Source: Acidobacteriota bacterium | GTDB taxonomy: Bacteria > Acidobacteriota > Terriglobia > UBA7540 | Length of the DNA stretch: 64,000 nucleotides | Assembly (NCBI GenBank): GCA_004298155.1 | Contig: SCRD01000010.1 | Span: forward strand, 1-64,000 | Direction: 5' to 3' | Shown: in pieces, positions 47,062-55,750 of the stretch | How positions within the stretch are numbered: position 1 is the first letter of the stretch | Layout: each line of letters begins with the position of its first letter | Program-made: the position numbers and the translations under genes | Notes under the pieces: generated by a model | Databases searched by the model: none | What the model saw: the letters and a program-made list of their open reading frames with translations, nothing else | Told to the model about the DNA's origin: nothing

Positions 47062-47898
47062 ATGAACCTTCGCACCATGAATGCTTCCGACATTCCTGCC
47101 GGGATGAGGCTGAAAGATCTGGCGGGATGGAACCAGACATTCGCCGACTGGCAGCGTTTCTTGGAATCGAGCCCGCGCGGATGCTTTGCGGCGGAAGTCG
47201 ATGGCGAGGTGGTGGGCACGGCGGCAACCATCGTCTACGAACAGCGTTTTGCGTGGATCGGGATGGTGCTGGTCGATCCGGGATTTCGCAGCCGGGGAAT
47301 TGGAACGCGCCTGCTGGAAAAAGCTATCGAATATCTCGACGGCGTTGGCGTCCGAACCATGAAGCTCGATGCCACGCCGGCGGGCCGGCCGATTTATCAG
47401 AAGCTCGGATTCGCGGACGAATATGAAATCGAACGGTGGCTGCTGAAGCGGACCGTCGCCGAAGCTGCACCTGCGGCTGGGCTGCATTCCATTTCAGACC
47501 GCGTCCTGCGGCTCGACCGGGAGATATTCGGGGCCGACCGCGGCAACCATCTGCATTCGCTGGCGGCTGAAAATCCAGACTTCGCCCTGGCGGCGGAGCG
47601 AGATGAAGAAATTGCGGGATATACATTCGGGCGGCGCGGAGCCCTGGCAGACCATCTGGGGCCGTGGATGGCTCGCGATGAGGCGGCTGCCGCGGAACTG
47701 CTGGGCGAATTTCTCGCGCGCTCGCGGCGAGAAACCGTTTTTGTCGATGCCCTCAAGGACCGCCGGTTCGTGTCTCGAATGCTGCTGGCCAGGGGATTCA
47801 AGGTTTCGCGTCCTCTCACGCGCATGGTGCGCGGGCTAAACTCCTACCCGGGTCGCCCGGACCTGCTCTGCGCCATCCTCGGTCCGGAATTCGGGTAG
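47062..47898 (+). CDS. GNAT family N-acetyltransferase
   Basis: 278 aa. N-terminal GNAT domain about 1-135 with the acetyl-CoA pyrophosphate-binding motif VLVDPGFRSRGIGTRLLEKA and the following ATPAGRPIYQKLGF. The C-terminal half (about 140-278) looks like a second, degenerate GNAT-type domain (FALAAERDEEIAGYTFGRRG). The acceptor is unknown. No strong SD; ATG chosen as the first in frame. Confidence 0.9.
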   Translation: MNLRTMNASDIPAGMRLKDLAGWNQTFADWQRFLESSPRGCFAAEVDGEVVGTAATIVYEQRFAWIGMVLVDPGFRSRGIGTRLLEKAIEYLDGVGVRTMKLDATPAGRPIYQKLGFADEYEIERWLLKRTVAEAAPAAGLHSISDRVLRLDREIFGADRGNHLHSLAAENPDFALAAERDEEIAGYTFGRRGALADHLGPWMARDEAAAAELLGEFLARSRRETVFVDALKDRRFVSRMLLARGFKVSRPLTRMVRGLNSYPGRPDLLCAILGPEFG

Positions 47899-47944
47899 GA
47901 GCCCGCGGGTTGGAACCCGATAGATATCTGAACAGGAGATGAAA

Positions 47945-48733
47945 ATGGAAAACCATCGTCAGCTTTGGAAGAAATTAGCAATGTTTGCGCTTGTTGGAGG
48001 TCTGGCCCTCCTATGGATGGTCAGCGGCGGCAACGGGGAACAGGCCCAGCCGGGCGCCGAATCAACCCCGGCGAGCACGAGCGCGGAGCAGCAGATGCTG
48101 CAGGAATACCGCCAGGTCGAGGTTGCTTCGATTTCCGATGCCGAAGAACAACTTTATGGCCGCAGGATGTACATGAGCCACCAGATGCGGCCGATTTTTC
48201 GGACGAAATTTGTAGGCTACGCTGTGACGGTCCTGCTGAAGAAGCAGGAAAACCATGAGGGCGGCGCGGCCCTGAGCGGCATGCTGGCAGCCATCGATCA
48301 TGGCGGCCCCAATGATGTCTATGTGATGAAAGTAGAAGATGGGACCGATATCGCGGGGATGGGAGGCATCATGGGCACGGCCATGGCGGCCCGAGGCTTT
48401 GTGGGCGCGGTGATCGATGGCGGAACGCGCGACACCGCCTATCTGCAAAAGATCCAGTTCCCGGTTTATGCCAGGGGAATTGTCCCCTCAACTTCGGTGA
48501 ACCATTACGTCTTCGGCGGATCAAATATTCAGATTGACTGCGATGGCGTTCCGGTTGCGGGCGGAGACCTCATCGCCGCCGACTCTGACGGCGTGGTGGT
48601 TGTGCCGCGCGAAAAGGCGGAAGAGGTACTGAGGAAGGCGCAAGGGCTCGACTTCACGGAACACTCGATGTACCCGTTCATTTTCAAATACAAGTCCGTG
48701 GAAGAGGCCATCAAGAAGTTCGGGCGTATTTAA
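47945..48733 (+). CDS. RraA-like (RraA/HMG aldolase family) protein with N-terminal signal
   Basis: 262 aa from ATG 47945, 7 nt after the GGAG of the SD; ATG 47939 is too close. A hydrophobic stretch (AMFALVGGLALLWMVSGG) at about 12-30 suggests export or anchoring, unlike cytosolic RraA. The fold is recognisable from VISD-like SISDAEEQLYG, GIMGTAMAARGFVGAVIDGGTRD (the GGxRD motif) and ADSDGVVVVPREKAEEV. Relatives include RNase E inhibitor RraA and 4-hydroxy-4-methyl-2-oxoglutarate aldolases; an envelope role is unusual. Confidence 0.82.
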   Translation: MENHRQLWKKLAMFALVGGLALLWMVSGGNGEQAQPGAESTPASTSAEQQMLQEYRQVEVASISDAEEQLYGRRMYMSHQMRPIFRTKFVGYAVTVLLKKQENHEGGAALSGMLAAIDHGGPNDVYVMKVEDGTDIAGMGGIMGTAMAARGFVGAVIDGGTRDTAYLQKIQFPVYARGIVPSTSVNHYVFGGSNIQIDCDGVPVAGGDLIAADSDGVVVVPREKAEEVLRKAQGLDFTEHSMYPFIFKYKSVEEAIKKFGRI

Positions 48734-48822
48734 GGCGGCCTGGGTCCTGCGCGGGACGAACAGCGGCTGCAAAGCTCTGCCTGCCGGCCCCGGTCCTGTA
48801 TGATGGATGTTTTGGAGGAACT

Positions 48823-49194
48823 ATGAAGCATTCACCGGGTTTCATGAAGATGGTTGATGACGCGAAGGCGCGGATCAAGGAAGTGGATATCCACGAGGTC
48901 AAGCGCTGGCTCGATTCTGACAAAAAGTTCTGCCTGATTGACGTTCGCGAAGAGAGCGAATGGGCCGCCGGCCGTCTGCCGTGCTCCATCCACATCGGGA
49001 AGGGAATCATTGAGCGGGACATCGAGCTGACGGTTCCCGACAAGAACACCACCCTGGTGCTCTATTGCGGCGGCGGTTACCGCTCGGCTCTGGCAGCGGA
49101 GAGCCTGCAGAAATTGGGCTATACCGGCGTTATCTCCATGGCGGGCGGCTGGCGCGGATGGAAGGAGGCCGGCTACGAGGTGGCCGATGACTAG
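48823..49194 (+). CDS. Rhodanese-like domain protein
   Basis: 123 aa single-domain rhodanese. LIDVREESEWAAGRLPCSIH and the active-site loop CGGGYRS (catalytic Cys then G-G-G-Y-R) near 84-90; AGGWRGWKEAGYEV at the end. Transfers sulfur from thiosulfate or persulfide donors in the cytoplasm. SD GGAGG 5 nt before ATG. 90 bp after the RraA-like gene. Confidence 0.92.
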   Translation: MKHSPGFMKMVDDAKARIKEVDIHEVKRWLDSDKKFCLIDVREESEWAAGRLPCSIHIGKGIIERDIELTVPDKNTTLVLYCGGGYRSALAAESLQKLGYTGVISMAGGWRGWKEAGYEVADD

Positions 49195-49356
49195 CCAGGC
49201 CGTGGTACGCGGGTAGCTCCACGAGGACGTCGGAACGCTCGCGGCAGGCGCTTTTGCCGGCTGCCGAATTTGTTGATCTATCCTTTGGGTTATGTCCTGC
49301 GCAGCGATATAATGAGGCTGGCAGCGTTTGAAGTACGGCTCGCCAGGAGGACCACG

Positions 49357-49536
49357 ATGGAAGGATTGCTTCAACCCACTCATCTCTTTTTCATTTTGCT
49401 CATTGTTCTTATTATATTTGGCCCCGGGAAATTGCCTGAACTTGGCCGGTCGCTCGGCAAAGGGATCCGCGAGTTCAAGGGGGCCATCAACGACGTGAAG
49501 GAAGAGACCAAGAACCCGGGAAGTAAGACCAGTTAG
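49357..49536 (+). CDS. tatA: Twin-arginine translocase subunit TatA/TatE
   Basis: 59 aa from ATG 49357, preceded by AGGAGGACC; the frame extends upstream to 49270 but without family similarity. One N-terminal transmembrane helix (HLFFILLIVLIIFGPGKLPELG, with the FGPGKLPEL turn), then the amphipathic helix RSLGKGIREFKGAI and a short charged tail. Pore-forming subunit for export of folded proteins. TatB/C genes are not next to it. Confidence 0.93.
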   Translation: MEGLLQPTHLFFILLIVLIIFGPGKLPELGRSLGKGIREFKGAINDVKEETKNPGSKTS

Positions 49537-49700
49537 AAGTTCCCGGAGACTGGCTCAGCAAATGGGGTGCGCGGCGCAGGCGTCACGTGAAACGCTGGCA
49601 TTTTTTAACAAACCAAACAGCGCCCTCCGCAAAGTGGCGAAACTCGCGAGGAGAATTCCGAAAAATTAAAGGGAATGGCGCGGATGGTTGGCAACGAGAG

Positions 49701-49910
49701 CTAACGGAACAGCGATGACAGCACTCCCCACGCCAGCCCTCCAAGCCACATCAGAAAGAGTGCTGCGCCCAGAACCGGACCCAGGCTGAAGAACAGGACT
49801 GTGACTGCTTCCATCAAAATCTCGCGCGGCTTCCGCGGATTTGTATCCGAGGCCGCAGGGCCGTTGTTATGGCCCGAAACAAATACCGGCAAGAATTGAA
49901 GATTCATCAT
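49701..49910 (-). CDS. Small single-pass membrane protein of unknown function
   Basis: 69 aa; one hydrophobic helix at about 36-60 (VTVLFFSLGPVLGAALFLMWLGGLAW). No match recognised. The AGGAG six nt upstream of its ATG (minus strand) supports translation. Short Pro/Arg/Asn segment before the helix. Confidence 0.55.
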   Translation of the reverse strand: MMNLQFLPVFVSGHNNGPAASDTNPRKPREILMEAVTVLFFSLGPVLGAALFLMWLGGLAWGVLSSLFR

Positions 49911-50252
49911 AAGTGTCTCCTAGAAGAAGACGCCGGGCGCCGCTCTTTTTGAATCTCATCCAGCCCGGCACCCTGAAGTGGAGCGACAGGCGCCACGCCT
50001 GCAGCTCACCGCCCTGACTTCCAGCACACTAAGCATGAGACTGCAGGGGGACAGAATCAGTGCGCCGAATCACCCCTCAGTGTGATCTTTCTTACACCCT
50101 CCGGCTTCGCTTTGGATTGCCGAATGGGATAGAATCGGTTGCGGAATCAATAAGGTGGCGCCGTGGAGTTATGCAGGCAGCCGCGCAGGCAAGGGCGTCG
50201 TCATCGTGTCATCAATGCTGCTGTGATGGGACCGCAGTGAGCGGGGAGAAAC
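49911..50252. other. Intergenic region upstream of nagA
   Basis: About 340 bp between the small membrane protein gene and nagA, transcribed away from each other. A GGGGAG SD precedes nagA. No confident promoter, repeat or RNA structure was identified. Confidence 0.4.
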
Positions 50253-51416
50253 ATGGAATTCGTCGCCAATATCCCAGATAAAGGCCTGGGCAGGGTAGAA
50301 ATTGAGAATGGGCGAATCGCGTCAGTCCAAAACGTGGGACCGCCGGACGGCGAAAAGCCTTTTATAAGCCCGGGACTGATCGATATTCAACTGAACGGGT
50401 TTGCGGGAATCGATTTCTGCGATGCCGGCCTTGATCCGGCAAAAGCTCGGAACATCCTGCCCGCGCTGTGGAAGACTGGCGTTACTACGTTTTGTCCGAC
50501 TGTAATTACCAACACACAGGAAGGTCTGCTTCAATGTTTCCGCGCGCTTGAAGCGGCCCGGCGCCTCGATCCGCGTTTTGACCTGTGCACTCCCTGTTAC
50601 CACCTGGAGGGGCCGTATATCTCTCCGGGCGGATCGCGAGGCGCGCACAATCCGAAAGTGATGCGGCGACCCGATTGGAACGAATTCCTGGAGATGCAGC
50701 AGGCTGCAGGCGGACGGATTGGAATCGTCACGCTGGCTCCCGAACTGCCGGGCGCTCTCGATTTCATCCGGTGTGCGCGCGAAGCAGGTGTAGTGGTTGC
50801 AATGGGCCACACGGATGCGACGCCAGAGCAGATCCATCAGGGCGCCGATGCAGGCGCCCAGTTGAACACGCATCTGGGGAACGGCTGCCCGCAGATGATT
50901 GACCGCCACCGGACTCCCCTTTGGGCGCAGCTCGCCATCCGCCAACTGTCAGCCAGCATGATCTGCGACGGCTTCCATCTGCCTCGGGACCTGGTGCAGG
51001 TGATTCACCGCGCAAAGGGAATCGATGCCTGCGTGCTGATAACGGACGCGGTCCACGTGGCAGGACTTTCACCGGGACGCTACAAGCTGGTGGATCTGGA
51101 AATCGACCTTCTTCCGTCGGGCCAGGTGGTGGCGGCGGACCGGCACAGCATGGCCGGCTCGGCGGTGAGCATGGACCGCGCCGTCAAAGTCTTTATGGAT
51201 TACGCCGAAGTAAACCTGGGGCAGGCGATCCAGGCGGCCACGGCCAACCCCTCTCGCCTCCTTGGGCGCTATGAAACGTGTGGCGAAGTTAAGGAAGGCC
51301 AACCGGCCAACCTGGTCATTTTCCGCGTGGGCGGCGACAAGCTGGAGGTCGAAAAAACGGTCCTGGATGGCGAAGTAGTCTACGAGCGGGCGGCAAGCTC
51401 TGTGGCAGGCCAATAG
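50253..51416 (+). CDS. nagA: N-acetylglucosamine-6-phosphate deacetylase
   Basis: 387 aa amidohydrolase. LIDIQLNGFAGIDF opens the barrel; HLEGPYISPGGSRGAHNP is the metal/substrate loop of NagA; MGHTDATPEQ provides a metal His, GNG..QLSASMICDGFHLP and ITDAVHVAGL give substrate and catalytic Asp contacts. It removes acetate from GlcNAc-6-P for amino-sugar and peptidoglycan recycling. Usual partners (nagB, a PTS or kinase) are not in the window. GGGGAG six nt before ATG. Confidence 0.95.
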   Translation: MEFVANIPDKGLGRVEIENGRIASVQNVGPPDGEKPFISPGLIDIQLNGFAGIDFCDAGLDPAKARNILPALWKTGVTTFCPTVITNTQEGLLQCFRALEAARRLDPRFDLCTPCYHLEGPYISPGGSRGAHNPKVMRRPDWNEFLEMQQAAGGRIGIVTLAPELPGALDFIRCAREAGVVVAMGHTDATPEQIHQGADAGAQLNTHLGNGCPQMIDRHRTPLWAQLAIRQLSASMICDGFHLPRDLVQVIHRAKGIDACVLITDAVHVAGLSPGRYKLVDLEIDLLPSGQVVAADRHSMAGSAVSMDRAVKVFMDYAEVNLGQAIQAATANPSRLLGRYETCGEVKEGQPANLVIFRVGGDKLEVEKTVLDGEVVYERAASSVAGQ

Positions 51417-51823
51417 GACCCGTTTTCCTCAAGGAATCAACAGCAGGCATGAGGGCCGCCTCGCAGTGCCCTGTGTGGGAAGAAATTCCCTGAAACCAAT
51501 GCGTTGGGAAGGCATCTCAAAAAATGTAGTCCGGTTGATTCCCACGGTGCCTGGGCGTTTGAGGCTGTGATCAAGATTGCCAGAAAGCACGTTCGAGAGA
51601 GGTCTGCTGCCCGCGCAGGAAAGGCTAGTTTCGAAGAAGGAGAGAGAACGCGCTCCAAAGCCGTTTTCAGGTGTATGGTGAGGAATCATGTCACGCGGGT
51701 ATATACACTGTTGCAAGCCTGATTAAATCGCTTAAAATAGCACATTGGCTTTCTAATTTGCTGGTGCAAGGTCAAAAACGCCTTCCGACAGAATTCTAAC
51801 TGAGTGTGACGAAAGGAGATTCG
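51417..51823. other. Intergenic region upstream of the radical SAM gene
   Basis: About 400 bp, no recognised gene. TTGCTGGTGCAAGG and a TTAAAATAG-like patch near 51733 are possible promoter material. SD AAAGGAG ends the region. Confidence 0.35.
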
Positions 51824-53119
51824 ATGGCAGAAGTTCAGAATTTGGAGCGCAGTGCTGGCGCTTCTACGCCGGTTCGGGTGGATGTCCAATTGCACGACTT
51901 GTTGATGAAGCCAGAAACTGGTGCGGCACCCTCGCCTCTGAAGCCGAAACCTTCATCGGAGTCACCGGGTCTGACGTTGCCGGAACCCGTTTTCCCCCAA
52001 AATCCGCTTCCCGAAGGCGTGGATTACACCGAGAAGCAGTATCACAAGATCAACACCATGCGGGCCTTCAAGTGCTGGGCCCTGCCGTTTGTAAAGTCAC
52101 GCTTTCGCCCCTCCGAGTTGCGGCCGATTATCGCCTACCTTTTCACGGAGTTCAAGTGCAACGTCGATTGCCACTACTGCTGGTCCTACAACAACGACGT
52201 GAAAGGCATGACCGAGGACGTTGCCCGCCGGTCGATTGACTGGCTGCACGATACGGGTTGTCGCGTTTTGGCGCTGATGGGCGGCGAGCCGCTGCTGAGG
52301 CCGGGATTTGTCCATAAGGTCGTCTATTACGCCGCCAAGAAGAATTTCTACGTCTATCTGCCCACCAACGGCCGGCTGATGCGTCCCGAGGTGATTGACC
52401 GCATCGGCGATGCCGGAATCGGAATTGTCAACCTGGCCATCGACTGCGTGGAAGAGAAGCCGGGACTGCCCAAAGCGCTGAACCGCATCCGACCTTACTT
52501 TGATTACCTGATCAAGCGGCAGCGGCACTACGGCTACACAGTGATGATGAACATCAACATCACCCATATCAATCAGGATGACGTGAAGGAGCTGACGGAG
52601 ATTGCGCGCGCGAATGGCATTGCCACCGATTATCACCTGAACGAAGCGCCCATGCTCGAGCAGAACCACTTTAAGCACCTGGACGACAACACCACATACC
52701 TGACCCCGGACGATTTTCCCAAGGTGGAGACGCTGCTCGATTACCTGATTGACAAGAGCCGCCACGGCTACAAGATGGCCAATCCGCAGCAGCACATGCA
52801 CGACATGAAAAAACTGATGCGCGGCAAGGTGAAAGCGTGGCCATGCCGGGCGGGGCAGAACAACCTGATCATCCGTCCTGAAGGTACGCTCGCGCCCTGC
52901 TTCCCCATGTATTCCGCCACCTACGATTGGGGAACTGTGGGCAGCCACAAGTTTGACGTGGCCCAGCTCGACGAGATGAAGAAAACCTGCTCCACCACGT
53001 GCCTTTCCACCTGCAACTATATCCTGTCACATTGCTATGACAGCTCGCGCGTGGTCCGCTGGGGCATCAAACAGGCGTTTCGCGGGTTCCACGGCGTAAG
53101 CGGACATTTTGATGATTAG
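51824..53119 (+). CDS. Radical SAM protein with SPASM-like C-terminus
   Basis: 431 aa from ATG 51824, five nt after AAAGGAG; GTG 51806 lies before that SD. The radical-SAM cluster motif CNVDCHYC (Cys112, 116, 119) is followed by GGEPLLRPGF and a TIM barrel. The C-terminus has extra Cys clusters (WPCRAGQNN, APCFPMY, TCSTTCLSTC..HCYDSS) typical of SPASM/twitch proteins that hold a second iron-sulfur cluster and often act in peptide or cofactor maturation. No precursor peptide gene was seen nearby. A Rho-independent terminator follows. Confidence 0.88.
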   Translation: MAEVQNLERSAGASTPVRVDVQLHDLLMKPETGAAPSPLKPKPSSESPGLTLPEPVFPQNPLPEGVDYTEKQYHKINTMRAFKCWALPFVKSRFRPSELRPIIAYLFTEFKCNVDCHYCWSYNNDVKGMTEDVARRSIDWLHDTGCRVLALMGGEPLLRPGFVHKVVYYAAKKNFYVYLPTNGRLMRPEVIDRIGDAGIGIVNLAIDCVEEKPGLPKALNRIRPYFDYLIKRQRHYGYTVMMNINITHINQDDVKELTEIARANGIATDYHLNEAPMLEQNHFKHLDDNTTYLTPDDFPKVETLLDYLIDKSRHGYKMANPQQHMHDMKKLMRGKVKAWPCRAGQNNLIIRPEGTLAPCFPMYSATYDWGTVGSHKFDVAQLDEMKKTCSTTCLSTCNYILSHCYDSSRVVRWGIKQAFRGFHGVSGHFDD

Positions 53120-53168
53120 GGCCGCGCCTTCGGGGGCGGTCTGCGGAACAGAAAGGAAAATTCAGGAG

Positions 53169-53200
53169 GGGCCGGGTGCTCGTCAGCCGGCCCTTTTTTT
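53169..53200 (+). terminator. Rho-independent terminator of the radical SAM gene
   Basis: GGGCCGG (53169-53175) and CCGGCCC (53187-53193) form a 7-bp stem with an 11-nt loop, directly followed by seven T (53194-53200). It lies 49 bp after the stop. Confidence 0.85.
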
Positions 53201-53246
53201 CGGCTCATGCATCTCTATATCCAGGGGCTTTTAAAGGAGGAAAATA

Positions 53247-53729
53247 ATGGAACCGAGACTTAATGCTTCAAAAGTAGCACCGGCAGCATACCGGGCCATG
53301 GCGGCTCTTGAAGGTTACGTAAAGCACTCATCAAACCTGGCGGCGCCACTGCTGGAGCTGGTAAGAATGCGGGCGTCGCAGATCAACGGCTGTGCCTATT
53401 GCCTGGATATGCACAGCAAGGATGCGCGGGTCGCGGGCGAGACCGAACAGCGCCTCTACACGCTGAGCGCCTGGCGGGAAACTCCATTTTTCACCGACCG
53501 CGAGCGCGCCGCCCTGGCCTGGACTGAAGCCATTACCCTGATCGCTTCAAGCAACGCGCCGGACGAAGTTTATGAGGAAGCACGCAAGCAATTCACCGAA
53601 GAGGAACTCGTAAACCTGAGCATCGCCATCGTGGCTATCAATGGATGGAACCGGCTGGCTATTGGATTCCGGACAGTTCCCGGCACCTATCAGCCGGGGG
53701 CGCAGAAGCAGGCCGCTGTGAAACCCTGA
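53247..53729 (+). CDS. AhpD-family carboxymuconolactone decarboxylase-like protein (Cys form)
   Basis: 160 aa. CMD fold with active motif NGCAYCLDMHSKDAR (about 47-61; CxxC then His), preceded by LLELVRMRASQI. Peroxidase or reductase partner of the AhpD type. The SD AAAGGAGG is ideal. It converges with a second AhpD-family gene at 53737, whose motif has an in-frame TGA at the second Cys; only 7 bp separate the stops. Confidence 0.92.
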   Translation: MEPRLNASKVAPAAYRAMAALEGYVKHSSNLAAPLLELVRMRASQINGCAYCLDMHSKDARVAGETEQRLYTLSAWRETPFFTDRERAALAWTEAITLIASSNAPDEVYEEARKQFTEEELVNLSIAIVAINGWNRLAIGFRTVPGTYQPGAQKQAAVKP

Positions 53730-53736
53730 GATCAAA

Positions 53737-54303
53737 CTATTTCCTCTTGCGTTTGCGTACGGTGCGCATCTCGGGTTCTGAATCGATGCCCAGTGCGTCG
53801 GCGACGCGATTGATGTAATTGAAATAGGCGATGACTTCGACGGCGTCCAGAATATCGCGGTCGCTGAGGCCGAATTTGCGAAGATTATCGACGTCCTGCT
53901 TGCGGACGGCGGCGGGGCTGTGGGTGACGAGATCGGCGAATTTTGCCAGGGCCTTGATGCGGGCGGATAGCCTGGCGCGACGATAGTTGTGCTTCACGTG
54001 TTCAGCCAGCTTCGCGTCGCCGCATTCCACACGGAGATCCTCCCCGTGAGCTTCGATTCAATAGACGCAGTGGTTGGCCCGGGATACGACGACGGCCAGC
54101 AGCTCGCGTTCGACGCGGGAAAGACCGGAAGGCGCATGCATGGTTGCCAGGTAGAGGCCCATCGAGGCGTGAAGGGTTTCCGGATTCAGGCTCTGGATCT
54201 TCAGGATGTTGAAGACCTTTCCGGCGCGTTTGACGGCCCTTGAGTATTCCCTCCTCAACTCGCCGGTCGCATCCTCAGGCTCAATGGTCTTGATCCATGG
54301 CAT
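53737..54303 (-). CDS. AhpD/peroxidase-related protein with in-frame TGA at the CxxC, candidate selenoprotein
   Basis: Read through, 189 codons (188 residues with Sec82). Open before and after a single TGA at 54058-54060. N-terminal half ends SRANHCVY; the frame continues as IEAHGEDLR and then a complete peroxidase-related C-terminus (FADLVTHSPAAV, FGLSDRDILDAVEVIAYFNYINRVADALGI). Cys homologues have NHC-x-x-C-xxx-H; the TGA falls exactly at the second Cys, giving CVYU-IEAH. AhpD-like CxxU proteins are a known selenoprotein class. A hairpin follows the TGA. If the cell lacks Sec insertion, it is a pseudogene by a Cys-to-stop change. Confidence 0.7.
54030..54048 (-). promoter_or_regulatory. 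Possible bacterial SECIS hairpin after the TGA
   Basis: In the mRNA sense, CACGG starts 10 nt after the TGA and pairs with CCGTG, with the loop GGAGGATCT whose first bases are G. Distance to the loop G (about 15 nt) and loop size are near the bacterial SECIS range. Short stem, so only suggestive. Confidence 0.5.
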
Positions 54304-54324
54304 AAGTGCCTCCTGCCTGCCTTT

Positions 54325-54349
54325 GTAGCGCAGGCCTTATCGGCCCACA
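54325..54349. repeat. Worn REP hairpin between divergent genes
   Basis: GTAG foot, stem start CGCAGGCC, 5-nt loop, then an imperfect second arm (GGCCCACA). Same family as the arrays at 36685-37902. Lies between the AhpD-family gene and the secreted-protein gene. Confidence 0.65.
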
Positions 54350-54462
54350 CTTTTTTTCGCGCAGGGGTCGCAAGGCACGACGGCCTGAGCGACAGACACA
54401 ATCCTCAGAGCAGGTATAATACAGACTTTGATTTCCCATGTCTTGTTCCACTGAGGGCGTTG

Positions 54463-55704
54463 ATGAAAGTGCTTCTTAACACTATCTTGAGCCTGCTGCT
54501 TGCGGGTGCGCTGTACCCTGCAAGAGCGCAGATTTTCGTCGACGCGCCTGAGATTTCTCCGCGGGATTTTGCGCTGATGGCATGGGACCAGTCGCCGCCC
54601 GATCCGCACCAGCTTGACTTGATGCGGCAGGCTGGGCTGAACATTTCGGGGTTCTGCTCCCCGGGTGAACTTGACCAGGTGCAGGCCGCAAAGCTGTCCT
54701 GCTTTGTTACCGACGATCGTGCGAACGGCTACGACTGGACCGGACTGCCGGATGAAAAGGAGCTTCAGGGGAAGATTGACGCCCTGGTCAAAGAAGTGCG
54801 GAACCATCCGGCGGCTTTGGGATTTTTTCTCCACGATGAGCCGCCCACACAGATGATGCCGGGCCTTGCCAAAGTAGCCTCGATGCTGCAACAGGCGATG
54901 CCGGGAGCCCGTGCCTACGTCAACCTGCTACCCAATTACGCAACCGCCTCGCAGCTCGGGGCGACGAGCTACGAAGCGTATGTCCAGAAGTTTGTGGATG
55001 CAGTCCATCCGCCGCTGCTGAGTTACGACAATTATTCGCTGTTCAATGGAGAGATGCAGGGCCGCTTTTTCACCAACCTGGCAACCATCCGGAACGCATC
55101 GCAGAAGGCCGGCATCCCGTTCTGGAACGTAATCCTCGCCAACAGCCACTTTAGTTACATGGAGCCGACCGACGCGACCCTGGCCTTGCAGGCTTACAGC
55201 ACCATCGCTTACGGCGGGCGAGGAATCGAATACTTCACCTACTTTTCGCCGAAGGTCGGTAATTTCAGGATGGCGGCGGTAGACCAGTTCGGGCACCGCA
55301 CGGCCACCTGGTACATGATGAGGCGGCTGAACAACCAGATCCGCGAGCTGGCTCCCTGGCTGGTTAAACTTCACAGCACGGGCGTTTACCATTCGGCGCC
55401 GCTGCCAGAGGGGGCTGAGCCTGTCGACAAAAGCGAGCTCGTGAAACAGGTGCGGGCAACCACTTTTCAAAGCCCTCCTGTCGCGCCAGAATATCTGGCC
55501 GGGGAGTTTCGCGACGATGAGGGACATCCGTTCCTGATGGTCGTGAACAGGTCGCTGAAGTATTCCATGCGCTACGCGATTGACCTGAAGGATAGCGGCC
55601 AGCACCTCGTTCTGGTTTCTCCTTACACCGGCCAGCTTGTTTCTTTCACTGGAGAAATGAACTGGCTGGCCCCGGGGCAGGGCGCGCTGCTTGAGGTCAA
55701 GTAG
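54463..55704 (+). CDS. Secreted protein with TIM-barrel/glycoside-hydrolase-like features
   Basis: 413 aa from ATG 54463. Signal peptide LLNTILSLLLAGALYPARAQ. Not assigned to a GH family with certainty; ALGFFLHDEPP (about 125-135, Glu in the position of an acid/base), YDNYSLFNGEM, IAYGGRGIEYFTYF, and a C-terminal beta-sandwich-like portion (about 325-413) with FLMVVNRSL resemble beta-galactosidase-type barrels plus an accessory domain. Its stop codon TAG (55702-55704) is part of a REP GTAG foot. Confidence 0.65.
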   Translation: MKVLLNTILSLLLAGALYPARAQIFVDAPEISPRDFALMAWDQSPPDPHQLDLMRQAGLNISGFCSPGELDQVQAAKLSCFVTDDRANGYDWTGLPDEKELQGKIDALVKEVRNHPAALGFFLHDEPPTQMMPGLAKVASMLQQAMPGARAYVNLLPNYATASQLGATSYEAYVQKFVDAVHPPLLSYDNYSLFNGEMQGRFFTNLATIRNASQKAGIPFWNVILANSHFSYMEPTDATLALQAYSTIAYGGRGIEYFTYFSPKVGNFRMAAVDQFGHRTATWYMMRRLNNQIRELAPWLVKLHSTGVYHSAPLPEGAEPVDKSELVKQVRATTFQSPPVAPEYLAGEFRDDEGHPFLMVVNRSLKYSMRYAIDLKDSGQHLVLVSPYTGQLVSFTGEMNWLAPGQGALLEVK

Positions 55705-55725
55705 CGCAGGCCTTTATGGCCTGCG
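55701..55725. repeat. REP hairpin providing a stop codon
   Basis: GTAG (55701-55704), stem CGCAGGCC/GGCCTGCG, loop TTTAT. The TAG of the foot is the stop codon of the secreted-protein gene upstream. Confidence 0.85.
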
Positions 55726-55750
55726 GTTCTTGTCTTGAATTGCCCAAATG

